A DNA stretch of 64,000 nucleotides from Bradyrhizobium sp. SRL28 (GTDB lineage Bacteria; Pseudomonadota; Alphaproteobacteria; Rhizobiales; Xanthobacteraceae), in assembly GCF_018596315.1 (NCBI RefSeq), contig NZ_JAHEAG010000018.1, positions 62,001 to 126,000 of the forward strand, in the 5' to 3' direction. Below are positions 43,217-52,696 of the stretch, piece by piece. Within the stretch, counting starts at the first letter, position 1; each line of letters opens with the position of its first letter. The notes under the pieces were generated by a model that worked only from the letters and a program-made list of their open reading frames with translations, was not told the DNA's origin and did no database searches. The position numbers were made by a program, and so were the translations under genes.

Positions 43217-44404
43217 ATGCTGAAATCGACACTTGAAGACCGCGCGACGGCGCTGCTGACGCCCTCGGCACGAAGCGACGTCCCGCCCTTCATGGTGATG
43301 GACGTGATGGCGGCCGCGGCCCGCATCGAAGCGGCCGGCGGCCATGTCATTCACATGGAGGTGGGGCAGCCGGCGGCGCCGGCGCCCAAGGTCGCGATCG
43401 CGGCCGCGCATACAGCACTCGATGCGGCGCGGATCGATTACACGTCCGCGCTCGGCATTCCCACGCTGCGCACGCGGATTGCAAAACACTACCGCGATAC
43501 TTACGGCTGCGTGGTTGATCCCGAGCGCATCGTGATCACCACCGGCTCGTCCGGCGGTTTCATTCTGGCGTTTCTGTCGATGTTCGAGCCGGGCGACCGG
43601 GTGGCGGTCACGGTGCCGGGCTATCCGCCGTACCGGCATATCCTGACGGCGCTCGGCTGCGAGCCGGTGCTGATCGAGACGTCGAGCGCGACGCGTCATG
43701 CGTTGACGGGTGAGGCCTTGCTGGCCGCGCATCGCAAGACGCCGCTGAAGGGCGTGCTGGTCGGCAGCCCCGCCAATCCGACGGGGACGATGATGTCGCG
43801 CGAGGCGCTTACCGGCCTGATCAGTGCGGCGGAAGGCGCGGGCATCCGCTTCATTTCTGACGAGATCTATCATGGCCTCGACTATGCGTTTCCGGCGGTG
43901 ACGGCGGCGGAGCTTTCGCCGCATGCGCTCGTGATCAATTCGTTTTCGAAGTATTTCTGCATGACCGGCTGGCGGGTCGGCTGGATGGTGGTGCCGGAGC
44001 CATTGGTGCGGCCGATCGAGCGGCTGCAGCAGAACCTCTCGATCTCGGTGCCGACGCTGTCGCAGATTGCGGCCGAAGCGGCATTCGAAGGCCGCGAGGA
44101 GATGGAGGCGATCAAGCGCGGCTATCAGGAGAATCGTCAGATCCTGATCGAGGGACTGCCGAAGGCCGGCCTGACCAAATTCCTGCCGGCGGATGGCGCC
44201 TTCTACCTGTACGCCGATGTTTCCGATTTTACCTCCGACAGTTTCGAGTTTGCCGGCCGGATGCTGGAGAACGCGCATGTGGCAGCGACGCCGGGCGTCG
44301 ACTTCGATCCGATTCACGGCCGCAGTTTCATTCGCTTTTCCTACGCGCGCTCGGCCGATGAGATGCGTGAAGCGGTGACGCGCATCGCGCGTTGGCTTCG
44401 CTAG
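43217..44404 (+). CDS. PLP-dependent aminotransferase, class I/II
   Basis: The 395-residue protein carries the family marks: VGQPAAPAPK near residue 50, TTGSSGGFILAF for the phosphate pocket, VLVGSPANPTGTM with the conserved Asn, SDEIYHGLDY, the PLP lysine in NSFSKYFCMTGWRVGW and the C-terminal substrate arginine in FIRFSYARS. It transfers amino groups between an amino acid (often aspartate, alanine or a large hydrophobic one) and a keto acid. It is convergent with rne across a shared terminator. The 5' region carries a short repeat. Confidence 0.93.
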   Translation: MLKSTLEDRATALLTPSARSDVPPFMVMDVMAAAARIEAAGGHVIHMEVGQPAAPAPKVAIAAAHTALDAARIDYTSALGIPTLRTRIAKHYRDTYGCVVDPERIVITTGSSGGFILAFLSMFEPGDRVAVTVPGYPPYRHILTALGCEPVLIETSSATRHALTGEALLAAHRKTPLKGVLVGSPANPTGTMMSREALTGLISAAEGAGIRFISDEIYHGLDYAFPAVTAAELSPHALVINSFSKYFCMTGWRVGWMVVPEPLVRPIERLQQNLSISVPTLSQIAAEAAFEGREEMEAIKRGYQENRQILIEGLPKAGLTKFLPADGAFYLYADVSDFTSDSFEFAGRMLENAHVAATPGVDFDPIHGRSFIRFSYARSADEMREAVTRIARWLR

Positions 44405-44490
44405 CGCGCGTCCACTTCGTTCCATCATTTTGCGCCGGTGGAAAATTATTTTTCCGATAGCGGCATCGTTTCGCCTGTCGATGCAAAAAA

Positions 44491-44516
44491 AACCGCCCGG
44501 TTTTGGCCGGGCGGTT
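44491..44516. terminator. Bidirectional terminator between the aminotransferase and rne
   Basis: AACCGCCCGG TTTTGG CCGGGCGGTT forms a 10-bp stem. It is flanked by eight A on the left and TTTCTTTTT on the right, so it can stop both convergent genes. Confidence 0.9.
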
Positions 44517-44534
44517 TTCTTTTTGGTTCGATCC

Positions 44535-47500
44535 TTACTCGGCGCTGCCGAAGCGCCGCGACCACCAGCCCGCCTTGCGGGGGGCGGCTTCGCCGGTCGG
44601 AGCCGGCTCCGGCTCGGTCGGAGCAGGCGCGGGAGACTCGACCGGCTCCGGCGCGCTGTGGCTGACGGAAGGCGCCGGTTCGGCCGGAGCGCTGGTCATG
44701 AAGCTGACTTTCTCGCGTACGGTCGACCGCCGCCGCGCGGCCTCCTGCCTGGTTTCTTCAGCTGATGGCGCGGGTGCGCTCTCGACCGGCTCAGGCTGGG
44801 CATAGGCCGCCGGCTGCATCTCCGCCGGCTGCGAGACTGGTTCGGGCGGAATGTCGGCCTGCACCAGCGATGGCGCGGGCTCGGACGCGCCGCCGTCGAA
44901 ATCGGCAACCGCGCTGGTCACTTCGGGAGCCGGCGTCGGCCCGAGTTCGTCGGCGATCGATCCGGCAAGGCCGTCTTCCAGCTCGGTACCACGCCGGCGG
45001 CGTCCGCCGCGACGGCCGCGACGGCGCGGGCGCCGCTCACCACCGGCAGCCTGATCGCCACGGGCCATGCCGGGCTGTTCGTCGCCTTCGTCCTCGTCAG
45101 CGTCGCCGTCCTCGCTGGTCGCGCCTTCGACGGCCTCGCCCGCGACGCGCATCACGTCACCGTCCTCGCGCGGGGCGGCGCCGTCACGCGGCTCGCCACG
45201 GCCGCGTCGACGTCGGCGCCGCTTGCGGCGGTGCCCGTCTCCTTCGCCTTCGCCCGCCGCCGCTTCGGCGGCATCGTCGGTCAGTCCCTCGGTCTCCTCG
45301 GTTTCGACCTCGGATTCGGTTTCGAGGTCGAACGCCTCGTCGTCGTCATAGGCTTCCTCGATCTGCGGCGGGAAGGCGGCAGCCTGCGCCGCCAGCAACG
45401 CCTTGGCGGCTTCCAGCGTGTGCACCTGTTCGCCACGATCGATGATGAACGACTGCTGACCGGCGACGGTTGAATCGGCGCTGACGGCGAGCGACACCTT
45501 GAAGGCGTTTTCGAGATCGCGCAGATGGCCGCGCTTGTGGTTGAGCACATAGAGCGCGACGTCGGTGCGGGTGCGCACCACGAGATTGTGGGTCGCGCCC
45601 TTCATCAGTATTTCCTCGATGCCGCGCAGCAATTGCAGCGCCACCGACGAGACCGAACGGACGTGACCGCTGCCGCCGCATTGCGCGCAGGGCTCGGTCG
45701 AACTCTCCAGCACGCTGGCGCGGATGCGCTGGCGCGACATCTCCAGAAGGCCGAAATGCGAGATGCGGCCGACCTGGATACGCGCGCGATCCTGCCGCAG
45801 GCAGTCGGAGAGTTTTCGCTCGACCGCGCGGTTGTTGCGCTTCTCGTCCATGTCGATGAAGTCGATGACGATGAGGCCTGCGAGATCGCGCAGGCGCAAT
45901 TGCCGCGCGACTTCCTCGGCCGCCTCGAGATTGGTCTTGAGCGCGGTGTCCTCGATGTGATGTTCGCGGGTCGAGCGGCCGGAGTTGACGTCGATCGAGA
46001 CCAGCGCCTCGGTCTGGTTGATGACGATGTAGCCGCCGGAACGCAGCTGCACGGTCGGCGAGAACATCGCATCCAGTTGGCTCTCGACGCCCATCCGCGA
46101 AAACAGCGGCTGGCCGTCGCGATACTGCCGCACCGCCCGCACGTTCGAGGGCATCAGCATCTTCATGAAGTCGCGCGCTTCCTGGTAGCCGGCTTCGCCG
46201 GCGACCTGGATTTCGTCGATTTCCTTGTTGTAGAGATCGCGCAGCGACCGCTTGATCAGCGAGCCTTCCTCGTAGACGAGGGTAGGGGCCTGCGACTTCA
46301 GCGTCATGTCGCGCACGGTTTCCCACATGCGGATCAGATATTCGAAGTCGCGCTTGATCTCGGGTTTGGTCCGCGAGGCGCCGGCGGTGCGCAGGATGAT
46401 CCCCATGCCCTCGGGCACGTCGAGGTCCTGCACCACTTCCTTCAGCCGCGAGCGGTCCTGGGCCGAGGTGATCTTGCGGCTGATGCCGCCGCCGCGGGCG
46501 GTATTGGGCATCAGCACCGCATAGCGTCCGGCCAGTGACAGATAGGTCGTCAGCGCCGCGCCCTTGTTGCCGCGCTCTTCCTTGACGACCTGAACCAGCA
46601 TCACCTGGCGGCGCTTGATGACTTCCTGAATCTTGTACTGGCGGCGTGGGCGGAACGGGCGTTCCGGAACTTCCTCCAGCACGTCGTCGCCACCGACGGA
46701 TTCGACGATTTCCTCTTCGGCATCCTCGCCGTCGTCTTCATCATCATGGCCGTCGTCGCGTTCGGAAGTTGGGGCGAGTTCGTCGGTAGAAGCAACGGCA
46801 TACCCTTCACCGGCGTGCTCGATATGCGGCGCGTCGTCGGCATGGGCCGCGTTTTCGCGCGCCTGTTCCTCGTCATGATGTTCATCATGAGCGTGTTCAG
46901 TATGAGCATGTTCAGTCGTTGCCTCGGGGGCGGCCGCCTCGACCGGCGCCACGGCGGGCGTGCCGGATTCCAATTCCGCAACCGGTGCTTCGCCTGCGGC
47001 ATCTGTCCGTTGGTCAGGACCTGGGGCATCGTGATCGTGGGGACGATCGTGATCGTGGGGACGATCGGGGTCGTGGTGATCGTGAGAATGATCGTGACCA
47101 TGCGCCTCGTGACCATGCGCATCATGGTCGTGATGGGCGGTATCCTCATGATGCCCGGCATCACTCTCATGGTGCTCAGCGTCGTGCGGATGCACTTCGC
47201 CGGCATACGCGCCTTCGTGCTGGTGCGCCTCGCCTTCATAGGGCTGGGTCGCCTGCGCCGGATCCTGGGCGGCGTTCTCGACGACGTCGCTCTGGACACG
47301 GTCGCCATGGCCGCGGCGGCGCGCATTGCGGTGGCGCGAGCGGCCACGGTGGCGGTTAGAGGAGCGGTTCTCGCTCTCTTCCTCGGCCTCGCGATGGGCG
47401 CGCTCGTCGGCCTCGATCAGCGCCTGACGGTCGGCGACCGGGATCTGATAGTAATCCGGGTGGATTTCGCTGAACGCCAGGAAGCCGTGGCGGTTGCCGC

Positions 47501-47684
47501 CATACTCGATGAACGCCGCCTGCAGCGACGGCTCTACGCGCGTGACCTTGGCTAGATAGATATTGCCGCGCAGTTGCTTGCGTTGGGCGGTCTCGAAATC
47601 AAATTCTTCGACGCGGTTGCCACGGACCACAACGACCCGGGTCTCTTCCGGGTGGGTGGCGTCGATCAACATCTTGTTGGGCAT
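44535..47684 (-). CDS. rne: Ribonuclease E/G with a histidine-rich insert
   Basis: The protein is about 1049 residues. The start MPNKMLIDATHPEETRVVV is typical of alphaproteobacterial RNase E. The S1 domain is split by an insert of about 260 residues, which contains a basic patch and a His/Asp-rich segment (about residues 154-271, repeated DHDHxH-type strings). The catalytic DNase I-like part includes GGYIVINQTEALVSIDVNSG and VIDFIDMDEKRN with the magnesium-site acids, and the Zn-link is EPCAQCGGSGH. The C-terminal 330 residues are disordered, Arg- and Glu-rich, as in degradosome scaffolds. It processes and decays RNA and is essential. The Met at 47684 is preferred over an open frame 34 codons longer. 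Confidence 0.96.
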   Translation of the reverse strand: MPNKMLIDATHPEETRVVVVRGNRVEEFDFETAQRKQLRGNIYLAKVTRVEPSLQAAFIEYGGNRHGFLAFSEIHPDYYQIPVADRQALIEADERAHREAEEESENRSSNRHRGRSRHRNARRRGHGDRVQSDVVENAAQDPAQATQPYEGEAHQHEGAYAGEVHPHDAEHHESDAGHHEDTAHHDHDAHGHEAHGHDHSHDHHDPDRPHDHDRPHDHDAPGPDQRTDAAGEAPVAELESGTPAVAPVEAAAPEATTEHAHTEHAHDEHHDEEQARENAAHADDAPHIEHAGEGYAVASTDELAPTSERDDGHDDEDDGEDAEEEIVESVGGDDVLEEVPERPFRPRRQYKIQEVIKRRQVMLVQVVKEERGNKGAALTTYLSLAGRYAVLMPNTARGGGISRKITSAQDRSRLKEVVQDLDVPEGMGIILRTAGASRTKPEIKRDFEYLIRMWETVRDMTLKSQAPTLVYEEGSLIKRSLRDLYNKEIDEIQVAGEAGYQEARDFMKMLMPSNVRAVRQYRDGQPLFSRMGVESQLDAMFSPTVQLRSGGYIVINQTEALVSIDVNSGRSTREHHIEDTALKTNLEAAEEVARQLRLRDLAGLIVIDFIDMDEKRNNRAVERKLSDCLRQDRARIQVGRISHFGLLEMSRQRIRASVLESSTEPCAQCGGSGHVRSVSSVALQLLRGIEEILMKGATHNLVVRTRTDVALYVLNHKRGHLRDLENAFKVSLAVSADSTVAGQQSFIIDRGEQVHTLEAAKALLAAQAAAFPPQIEEAYDDDEAFDLETESEVETEETEGLTDDAAEAAAGEGEGDGHRRKRRRRRRGRGEPRDGAAPREDGDVMRVAGEAVEGATSEDGDADEDEGDEQPGMARGDQAAGGERRPRRRGRRGGRRRRGTELEDGLAGSIADELGPTPAPEVTSAVADFDGGASEPAPSLVQADIPPEPVSQPAEMQPAAYAQPEPVESAPAPSAEETRQEAARRRSTVREKVSFMTSAPAEPAPSVSHSAPEPVESPAPAPTEPEPAPTGEAAPRKAGWWSRRFGSAE

Positions 47685-48406
47685 TTTGGAACTCTTGACG
47701 GCGGCGGGCGCGGTGCATGGCGCGCGCAAATTGCGCGGCCCGGTGACGCGACGGTCCACCTGATTCGGGGGTGAGGGGAAGGCCAAAACGCACTTCTTGG
47801 CGCCGCGCCGAACGGGGAGCCACCTGAGCGAGGCGACGTGCGAAGCTTTCGCTTCGCGTCGACGCGATCGTTCCGTGGATCCTGGTCGGCAACACAGTCT
47901 GGCGCATCAAGCGTCGGCCCGTCTAAACATGTTGGCGGAAAGGATACCGCCGTATCTATCGCTGAAGGCCCGGTTCGGCGCCTAAACGCCCGCCGGCCAT
48001 CGCATATCGGACCGTTTTGGGTCCGGATAATCAGTTTTGCCGTGTCTCAAACCGTCCCTGGAAAAGGTACCTGGGACCGGACGCCGCTCGGGCTCGAAAC
48101 CGCCACTCCGTGTCAGCCGCGCGCAGCGCTGGCTGTGGAGGGATCGGGAAAGACGCAGGTTCCTCCGACTTGGAAGGCTCCAGCGCTGCACCGGGAGGCT
48201 GAACGCGACACAACCGGGAGTATTAGCCGTCAGCCCCTCGTACATACGTGGATTGGGGGCTGCGTGCAAGGGAAGCGCAAGGGAACCCGCTACCGAGCGT
48301 CGCACCGCGGCAACACTTGCTCCTTTTCACAGATTAGCCCTTAAGGTCCGATTAACCCTGTGGTCCTATTGCGGTAAGGGAGGGCCCCTCCGGAGGCACC
48401 GAATCG
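47685..48406. other. Divergent region between rne and the amidase gene
   Basis: About 720 bp with no convincing gene. It should hold the rne promoter and its long leader, through which RNase E often controls its own messenger in other bacteria, plus the amidase promoter. A hairpin with arms CGGACC and GGTCCG (48008-48025) is the clearest local structure. Short plus-strand frames are rich in Arg/Pro and look spurious. Confidence 0.5.
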
Positions 48407-49768
48407 TTGGCGAGCCGTGCAAATCACCTTGTTTTGCTGGGATGTGGCCGATTGTGCGCCGCAGCATTGCTGTGCGCCCAGATGGTCGGCCCCAGCGCGG
48501 CCCAGGCGCCGGCTTATCAAGCACCACCCGTCTATCAAACACCGCTTTATCAGGGACCGGCCGCCATTCCGAGCCCGGGGGCGGCATCGAATCTCCCGAT
48601 CGCGTCTGACGCTCGCCTGGCCGGCGATGCCAAACAGACCCGTTTCATCCTCGATCTCGACAAGGCGATCCAGTTTCGGGCCTTTGCCCTGGCGGACCCC
48701 TATCGCGTGATCGTCGATCTTCCCCAAGTCAGTTTTCAGCTTCCGGCCGGAGTCGGTGTTGCGGGACGGGGATTGGTCAAGGCGTTCCGCTACGGTCTCG
48801 TCATGCCGGGCGGATCGCGGATCGTGTTCGATCTGAACGGACCGGCCAAGATCGCCAAATCCTATGTGCTGGAGGCGGCCAACGGCCAGCCGCCGCGGCT
48901 GGTGCTCGAATTCGAAGAGGTGGACCGCACCGCCTTTGTCCAGTCGCTGCCCCCCGAAAACCGCCCCGAACTGCGGCCGGCGATCGCTGAGGCCAACGCC
49001 GCCGTTGCCAAACCAGATGCGACAGCCGCGCCGAAGCCTGCACCCGGGCCGCCGGACCCGAGGCCGGTCGTCGTGATCGATCCCGGCCATGGCGGCGCCG
49101 ATAACGGCACCGAGGCCGGCGGCAACGACATCATGGAAAAGAACCTGGTGCTCAGTTTCGGGCTGGCGCTGCGCGACCGGCTCGAGAAGTCGGGTAAGTA
49201 TCGCATCGTCATGACCCGGACGGACGACACCTTCGTTGCGCTCGGCGACCGCGTGAAGGTCGCGCGCAATGAGTCGGCCGCGTTGTTCATCTCGATCCAC
49301 GCCGACGCCTTGCGGCGCGGCGAGGGCGACGCCCAGGGCGCTACCATCTACACGCTGTCGGACAAGGCCACCGATAGTGAGGCCGAACGGCTGGCGGACG
49401 CGGAAAACAAGTCGGACGCGATCGGCGGGGTCAGTCTCGCCGACGAACCGACCGAAGTCGCCGACATCCTGATCGATCTGGTGCAGCGGGAGACCAAGAC
49501 CTTCTCGAACCGGTTCGCGCGGGTGCTGATGGGCGAAATGAAGACCACGGTGCGGATGCACAAGCACCCGTTGAAATCGGCCGGTTTCCGGGTGCTGAAG
49601 GCCCCCGACGTGCCCTCGGTCCTGGTCGAACTCGGCTATGTCTCCAACAAGGCCGACCTCGAACATCTGGTGTCGGAGAACTGGCGGAACCGGACGGTCG
49701 GGGCGATGGCGCAGGCAATTGATGCGTTTTTAGCCAAACGGCAGGCAACTGTCGGGCCGGGCAAGTGA
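48407..49768 (+). CDS. N-acetylmuramoyl-L-alanine amidase with AMIN domain
   Basis: The 453-residue protein has an N-terminal signal sequence (LLGCGRLCAAALLCAQMVG, cut near SAAQ) and a short Pro/Gln linker. The AMIN targeting domain (about 75-190) includes FILDLDKAIQFRAFAL. The Amidase_3 catalytic domain has zinc ligands in VVVIDPGHGGADNGT, glutamate in GGNDIMEKN, FISIHADA and VLVELGYVSN. It cleaves septal peptidoglycan for daughter-cell separation (AmiC-like). Start is a TTG at 48407 with GGAGG 10 bp upstream. Gene order amidase, PBP1A, prfB matches what I recall for alphaproteobacteria. Confidence 0.94.
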   Translation: MASRANHLVLLGCGRLCAAALLCAQMVGPSAAQAPAYQAPPVYQTPLYQGPAAIPSPGAASNLPIASDARLAGDAKQTRFILDLDKAIQFRAFALADPYRVIVDLPQVSFQLPAGVGVAGRGLVKAFRYGLVMPGGSRIVFDLNGPAKIAKSYVLEAANGQPPRLVLEFEEVDRTAFVQSLPPENRPELRPAIAEANAAVAKPDATAAPKPAPGPPDPRPVVVIDPGHGGADNGTEAGGNDIMEKNLVLSFGLALRDRLEKSGKYRIVMTRTDDTFVALGDRVKVARNESAALFISIHADALRRGEGDAQGATIYTLSDKATDSEAERLADAENKSDAIGGVSLADEPTEVADILIDLVQRETKTFSNRFARVLMGEMKTTVRMHKHPLKSAGFRVLKAPDVPSVLVELGYVSNKADLEHLVSENWRNRTVGAMAQAIDAFLAKRQATVGPGK

Positions 49769-50007
49769 AAAGTCCGGTGCCGGTGGCGTAAGAGCAGGGT
49801 GAAAAGCGTGCCCTCCAGTGGACCAAGCCCTAGTTTGGCCACAGCGGCAGCGGTATAGAAAATCGACTGCTGGTCTTCGGAATCGGTCAATTTGTCCGCC
49901 GGACCTTTTATTGTTCGACCGCGTGGCGGCAACTCGTTCGGCAGGATTGCCGTGGTAGGCTAGACGCCGCAGATTTGGCGCACAGGGTTGGAACGGAAAC
50001 TTCGATA

Positions 50008-52533
50008 ATGCGCTTGCTGGTCCGGTTTTTGGGTTTCCTGTTCGCGGCCGGGACCGTCGTGTTCCTGGTCGGCGTGGCCGGCGTCGCGGGCGCGATCTGG
50101 CATTTCTCCAAGGACTTGCCCGACTACTCACAGCTCCAGGATTACGAGCCGCCAGTGATGACGCGCGTGCATGCGTCTGACGGCGCGCTGCTCGGCGAGT
50201 ATTCCAAGGAGCGCCGCCTCTATCTGCCGATCCAGGCGGTGCCGAAGCTCGTCATCAACGCCTTCCTCGCGGCCGAGGACAAGAACTTCTACGAGCACGG
50301 CGGCATCGACTTCACCGGCATGGCGCGCGCGGCCGTGGTGTATGCGCAGAACTTTGGCTCCAACCGCCGGCCGCAGGGCGCTTCCACGATCACCCAGCAG
50401 GTCGCGAAGAACTTCCTTTTGACCAACGAGGTTTCCTTCACCCGCAAGATCAAGGAAGCCTTGCTGGCGATGCGCATCGAGCGCGCCTATTCGAAGGACC
50501 GCATCCTCGAACTCTATCTCAACGAAATCTATCTCGGCCTCGGCGCCTACGGCATCGCTGCGGCATCGCTGGTCTATTTCGACAAGTCGGTGAACGAACT
50601 CACGATTGCGGAAGCCTCCTATCTGGCGGCGTTGCCCAAGGCGCCTGCGGCGCTCCACCCGGTTCGTAACCGCGACCGCGCGGTCGAGCGGCGCAATTAC
50701 GTCGTGGATCGCCTGGTGGAAAACGGCTGGGTCAAGCAGGCCGACGCCGAGAAGGCCCGCAAGGAACAGCTCAACGTCACCAGCCGCGGCAACGGCGCGC
50801 ATATCTTCGCCGGCGAATATTTTGCCGAGGAAGTCCGGCGCGACATTTTCGAGCGCTACGGCGAAAAGAAGCTCTATGAAGGCGGACTGTCGGTCCGCGC
50901 CACGCTCGACCCGAAGATGCAGGTGATGGCGCGCAAGGCCATGGTCGCCGGTCTGGTCAAATATGACGAGGCGAGCGGTTGGCGCGGCGCACCGTCGAAG
51001 CTCGACATTTCCGGCGACTGGGGCGTCAAGCTCGTCGACGTCAAGGCGCTCAGCGACATCTCGCCGTGGCGGATGGCCGTGGTACTCGAGACTAGCGACC
51101 AGTCGGCGCGGATCGGCTTCCAGCCCGGCCGCGAACTCGGCGGCGCCGTCAGCAAGGTCAGGCAGACCGGCATCATCACGCTCGACGGCGTGCGTTGGGC
51201 CAAGGCGGCCTCGGGTCCTTCGAGGGGCAAGACACCGACCTCGGTGGCGCAAGTCGTGTCTGCCGGCGACGTGATTTATGCTGATCCGCTGTTCGACAAA
51301 GAGGGCAAGCAAGTCGAAGGTCAGTATCGGCTGCGCCAGTTGCCGGAAGTTTCCGGCGCGATGGTTGCCATGGATCCGTGGACCGGCCGCGTGCTGGCGA
51401 TGGTCGGCGGCTTCTCGTTCGACCAGAGCCAGTTCAACCGCGCTACGCAGGCCTATCGGCAGCCGGGTTCGTCGTTCAAGCCGCTGGTGTATTCGGCGGC
51501 AATGGACAACGGCTACACCCCGTCGACGGTCGTTGTCGACGCGCCCATTGAAATCGATCAGGGACAGGGCGTCGGTGTCTGGCGCCCGGAAAACTATTCG
51601 TCCGGAAAATACCAGGGACCGGTCACGCTGCGCAACGCGCTGAAGAATTCGCTGAATACGGTGACGGTGCGGCTGGCGCAGGACATCGGCATGCCCTTGA
51701 TCGGCGAGTATTCCAAGCGTTTCGGCGTCTACGACGAACTGCCGAACTATCTGTCGTATGCACTCGGCGCTGGTGAGACCACGGTCATGCGGATGGTGAC
51801 GGCCTATTCGATGTTCGCCAATGGCGGCCGCCGCGTGAAGCCGACGCTGATCGATCGTATTCAGGATCGCTACGGCCACACCATCTTCAAGCATGACGCC
51901 CGCGAGTGCCGCGGTTGCGACGCGCCCGGCGGCTGGAAGAATCAGCCCGAGCCGCAGCTCGTGGACCGCCGCGAGCAGGTGCTCGATCCGATGACGGCCT
52001 ACCAGATCACTTCGATGATGGAATATGTGGTGCAGGCCGGCACCGCCACCGTCGTTAAGGAAGTCGGCAAGCCGATCGCCGGCAAGACCGGCACCACCAA
52101 CGATGAAAAGGACGCCTGGTTCATCGGCTTCTCGCCGGACCTCGTGGTCGGCATCTATGTCGGCTTCGACAAGCCGCGCAATCTTGGCCGCGGCATGACC
52201 GGCGGTCATCTGGCCGCACCGATCGCCAAGGACTTCCTGAAGCTCGCGCTCGCCGACAAGCCCGCGGTTCCCTTCAAGGTGCCCGCCGGCATCAAGCTCG
52301 TCCGCGTCGACCCCAAGAGCGGCATGCGCGCCGGTCCGGGCAGTGGCGGCCTGCTGGAAGCCTTCAAGCCGGGCACCGCACCGCCGGATAACTACTCGGT
52401 CATCGGCGTGGCCGATGCGGACGGCCGGATGCCGCAAGGGTACCAGCAGGGATATCAGCAAGGATACCAGCAAGGGTACCAGCAGCCCGACGCCGGCAAT
52501 ATCATGCGCCCGGGAACCGGCGGGCTTTACTGA
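50008..52533 (+). CDS. mrcA: Penicillin-binding protein 1A, tandem copy 1
   Basis: The 841-residue bifunctional peptidoglycan synthase has a membrane anchor at about 5-32. The GT51 glycosyltransferase carries catalytic Glu in AAEDKNFYEHGG and the STITQQVAKN motif. An OB-like insert follows, then the transpeptidase with S488-S-F-K, S548-L-N and K693-T-G-T. All active sites are intact. The C-terminus carries four tandem GYQQ units (from about 52438) before PDAGNIMRPGTGGLY. The next gene is a close paralogue, with about 10 differences in the first 220 residues. ATG 50008 begins MRLLVRFLGFLF. Confidence 0.95.
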   Translation: MRLLVRFLGFLFAAGTVVFLVGVAGVAGAIWHFSKDLPDYSQLQDYEPPVMTRVHASDGALLGEYSKERRLYLPIQAVPKLVINAFLAAEDKNFYEHGGIDFTGMARAAVVYAQNFGSNRRPQGASTITQQVAKNFLLTNEVSFTRKIKEALLAMRIERAYSKDRILELYLNEIYLGLGAYGIAAASLVYFDKSVNELTIAEASYLAALPKAPAALHPVRNRDRAVERRNYVVDRLVENGWVKQADAEKARKEQLNVTSRGNGAHIFAGEYFAEEVRRDIFERYGEKKLYEGGLSVRATLDPKMQVMARKAMVAGLVKYDEASGWRGAPSKLDISGDWGVKLVDVKALSDISPWRMAVVLETSDQSARIGFQPGRELGGAVSKVRQTGIITLDGVRWAKAASGPSRGKTPTSVAQVVSAGDVIYADPLFDKEGKQVEGQYRLRQLPEVSGAMVAMDPWTGRVLAMVGGFSFDQSQFNRATQAYRQPGSSFKPLVYSAAMDNGYTPSTVVVDAPIEIDQGQGVGVWRPENYSSGKYQGPVTLRNALKNSLNTVTVRLAQDIGMPLIGEYSKRFGVYDELPNYLSYALGAGETTVMRMVTAYSMFANGGRRVKPTLIDRIQDRYGHTIFKHDARECRGCDAPGGWKNQPEPQLVDRREQVLDPMTAYQITSMMEYVVQAGTATVVKEVGKPIAGKTGTTNDEKDAWFIGFSPDLVVGIYVGFDKPRNLGRGMTGGHLAAPIAKDFLKLALADKPAVPFKVPAGIKLVRVDPKSGMRAGPGSGGLLEAFKPGTAPPDNYSVIGVADADGRMPQGYQQGYQQGYQQGYQQPDAGNIMRPGTGGLY

Positions 52534-52696
52534 TCCGCACGGAGTGTTCACAACCCCAAGAAGTATCTTCGGACATAGCGCTATAGGAAAGACCCGACGG
52601 ATCTGAGCGATCCGTGTTGCGGGAGAGGAAATGTCCGATGGACACGAGTACAAGCGCCGGCTGTTCCGGTGCAAGGGTTGGAATGGAACTTCGGTA

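Noticed and set aside
46746-47555. Hydrophobic plus-strand frame opposite the histidine-rich part of rne
   Set aside because: Complement of His/Asp codons gives Met/Val/Ile-rich strings that mimic membrane helices; rne is on the other strand.
50128-52674. 848-codon minus-strand frame opposite PBP1A copy 1, and a similar one opposite copy 2
   Set aside because: Mirror frames of the duplicated genes; their mutual similarity comes from the PBP1A duplication.
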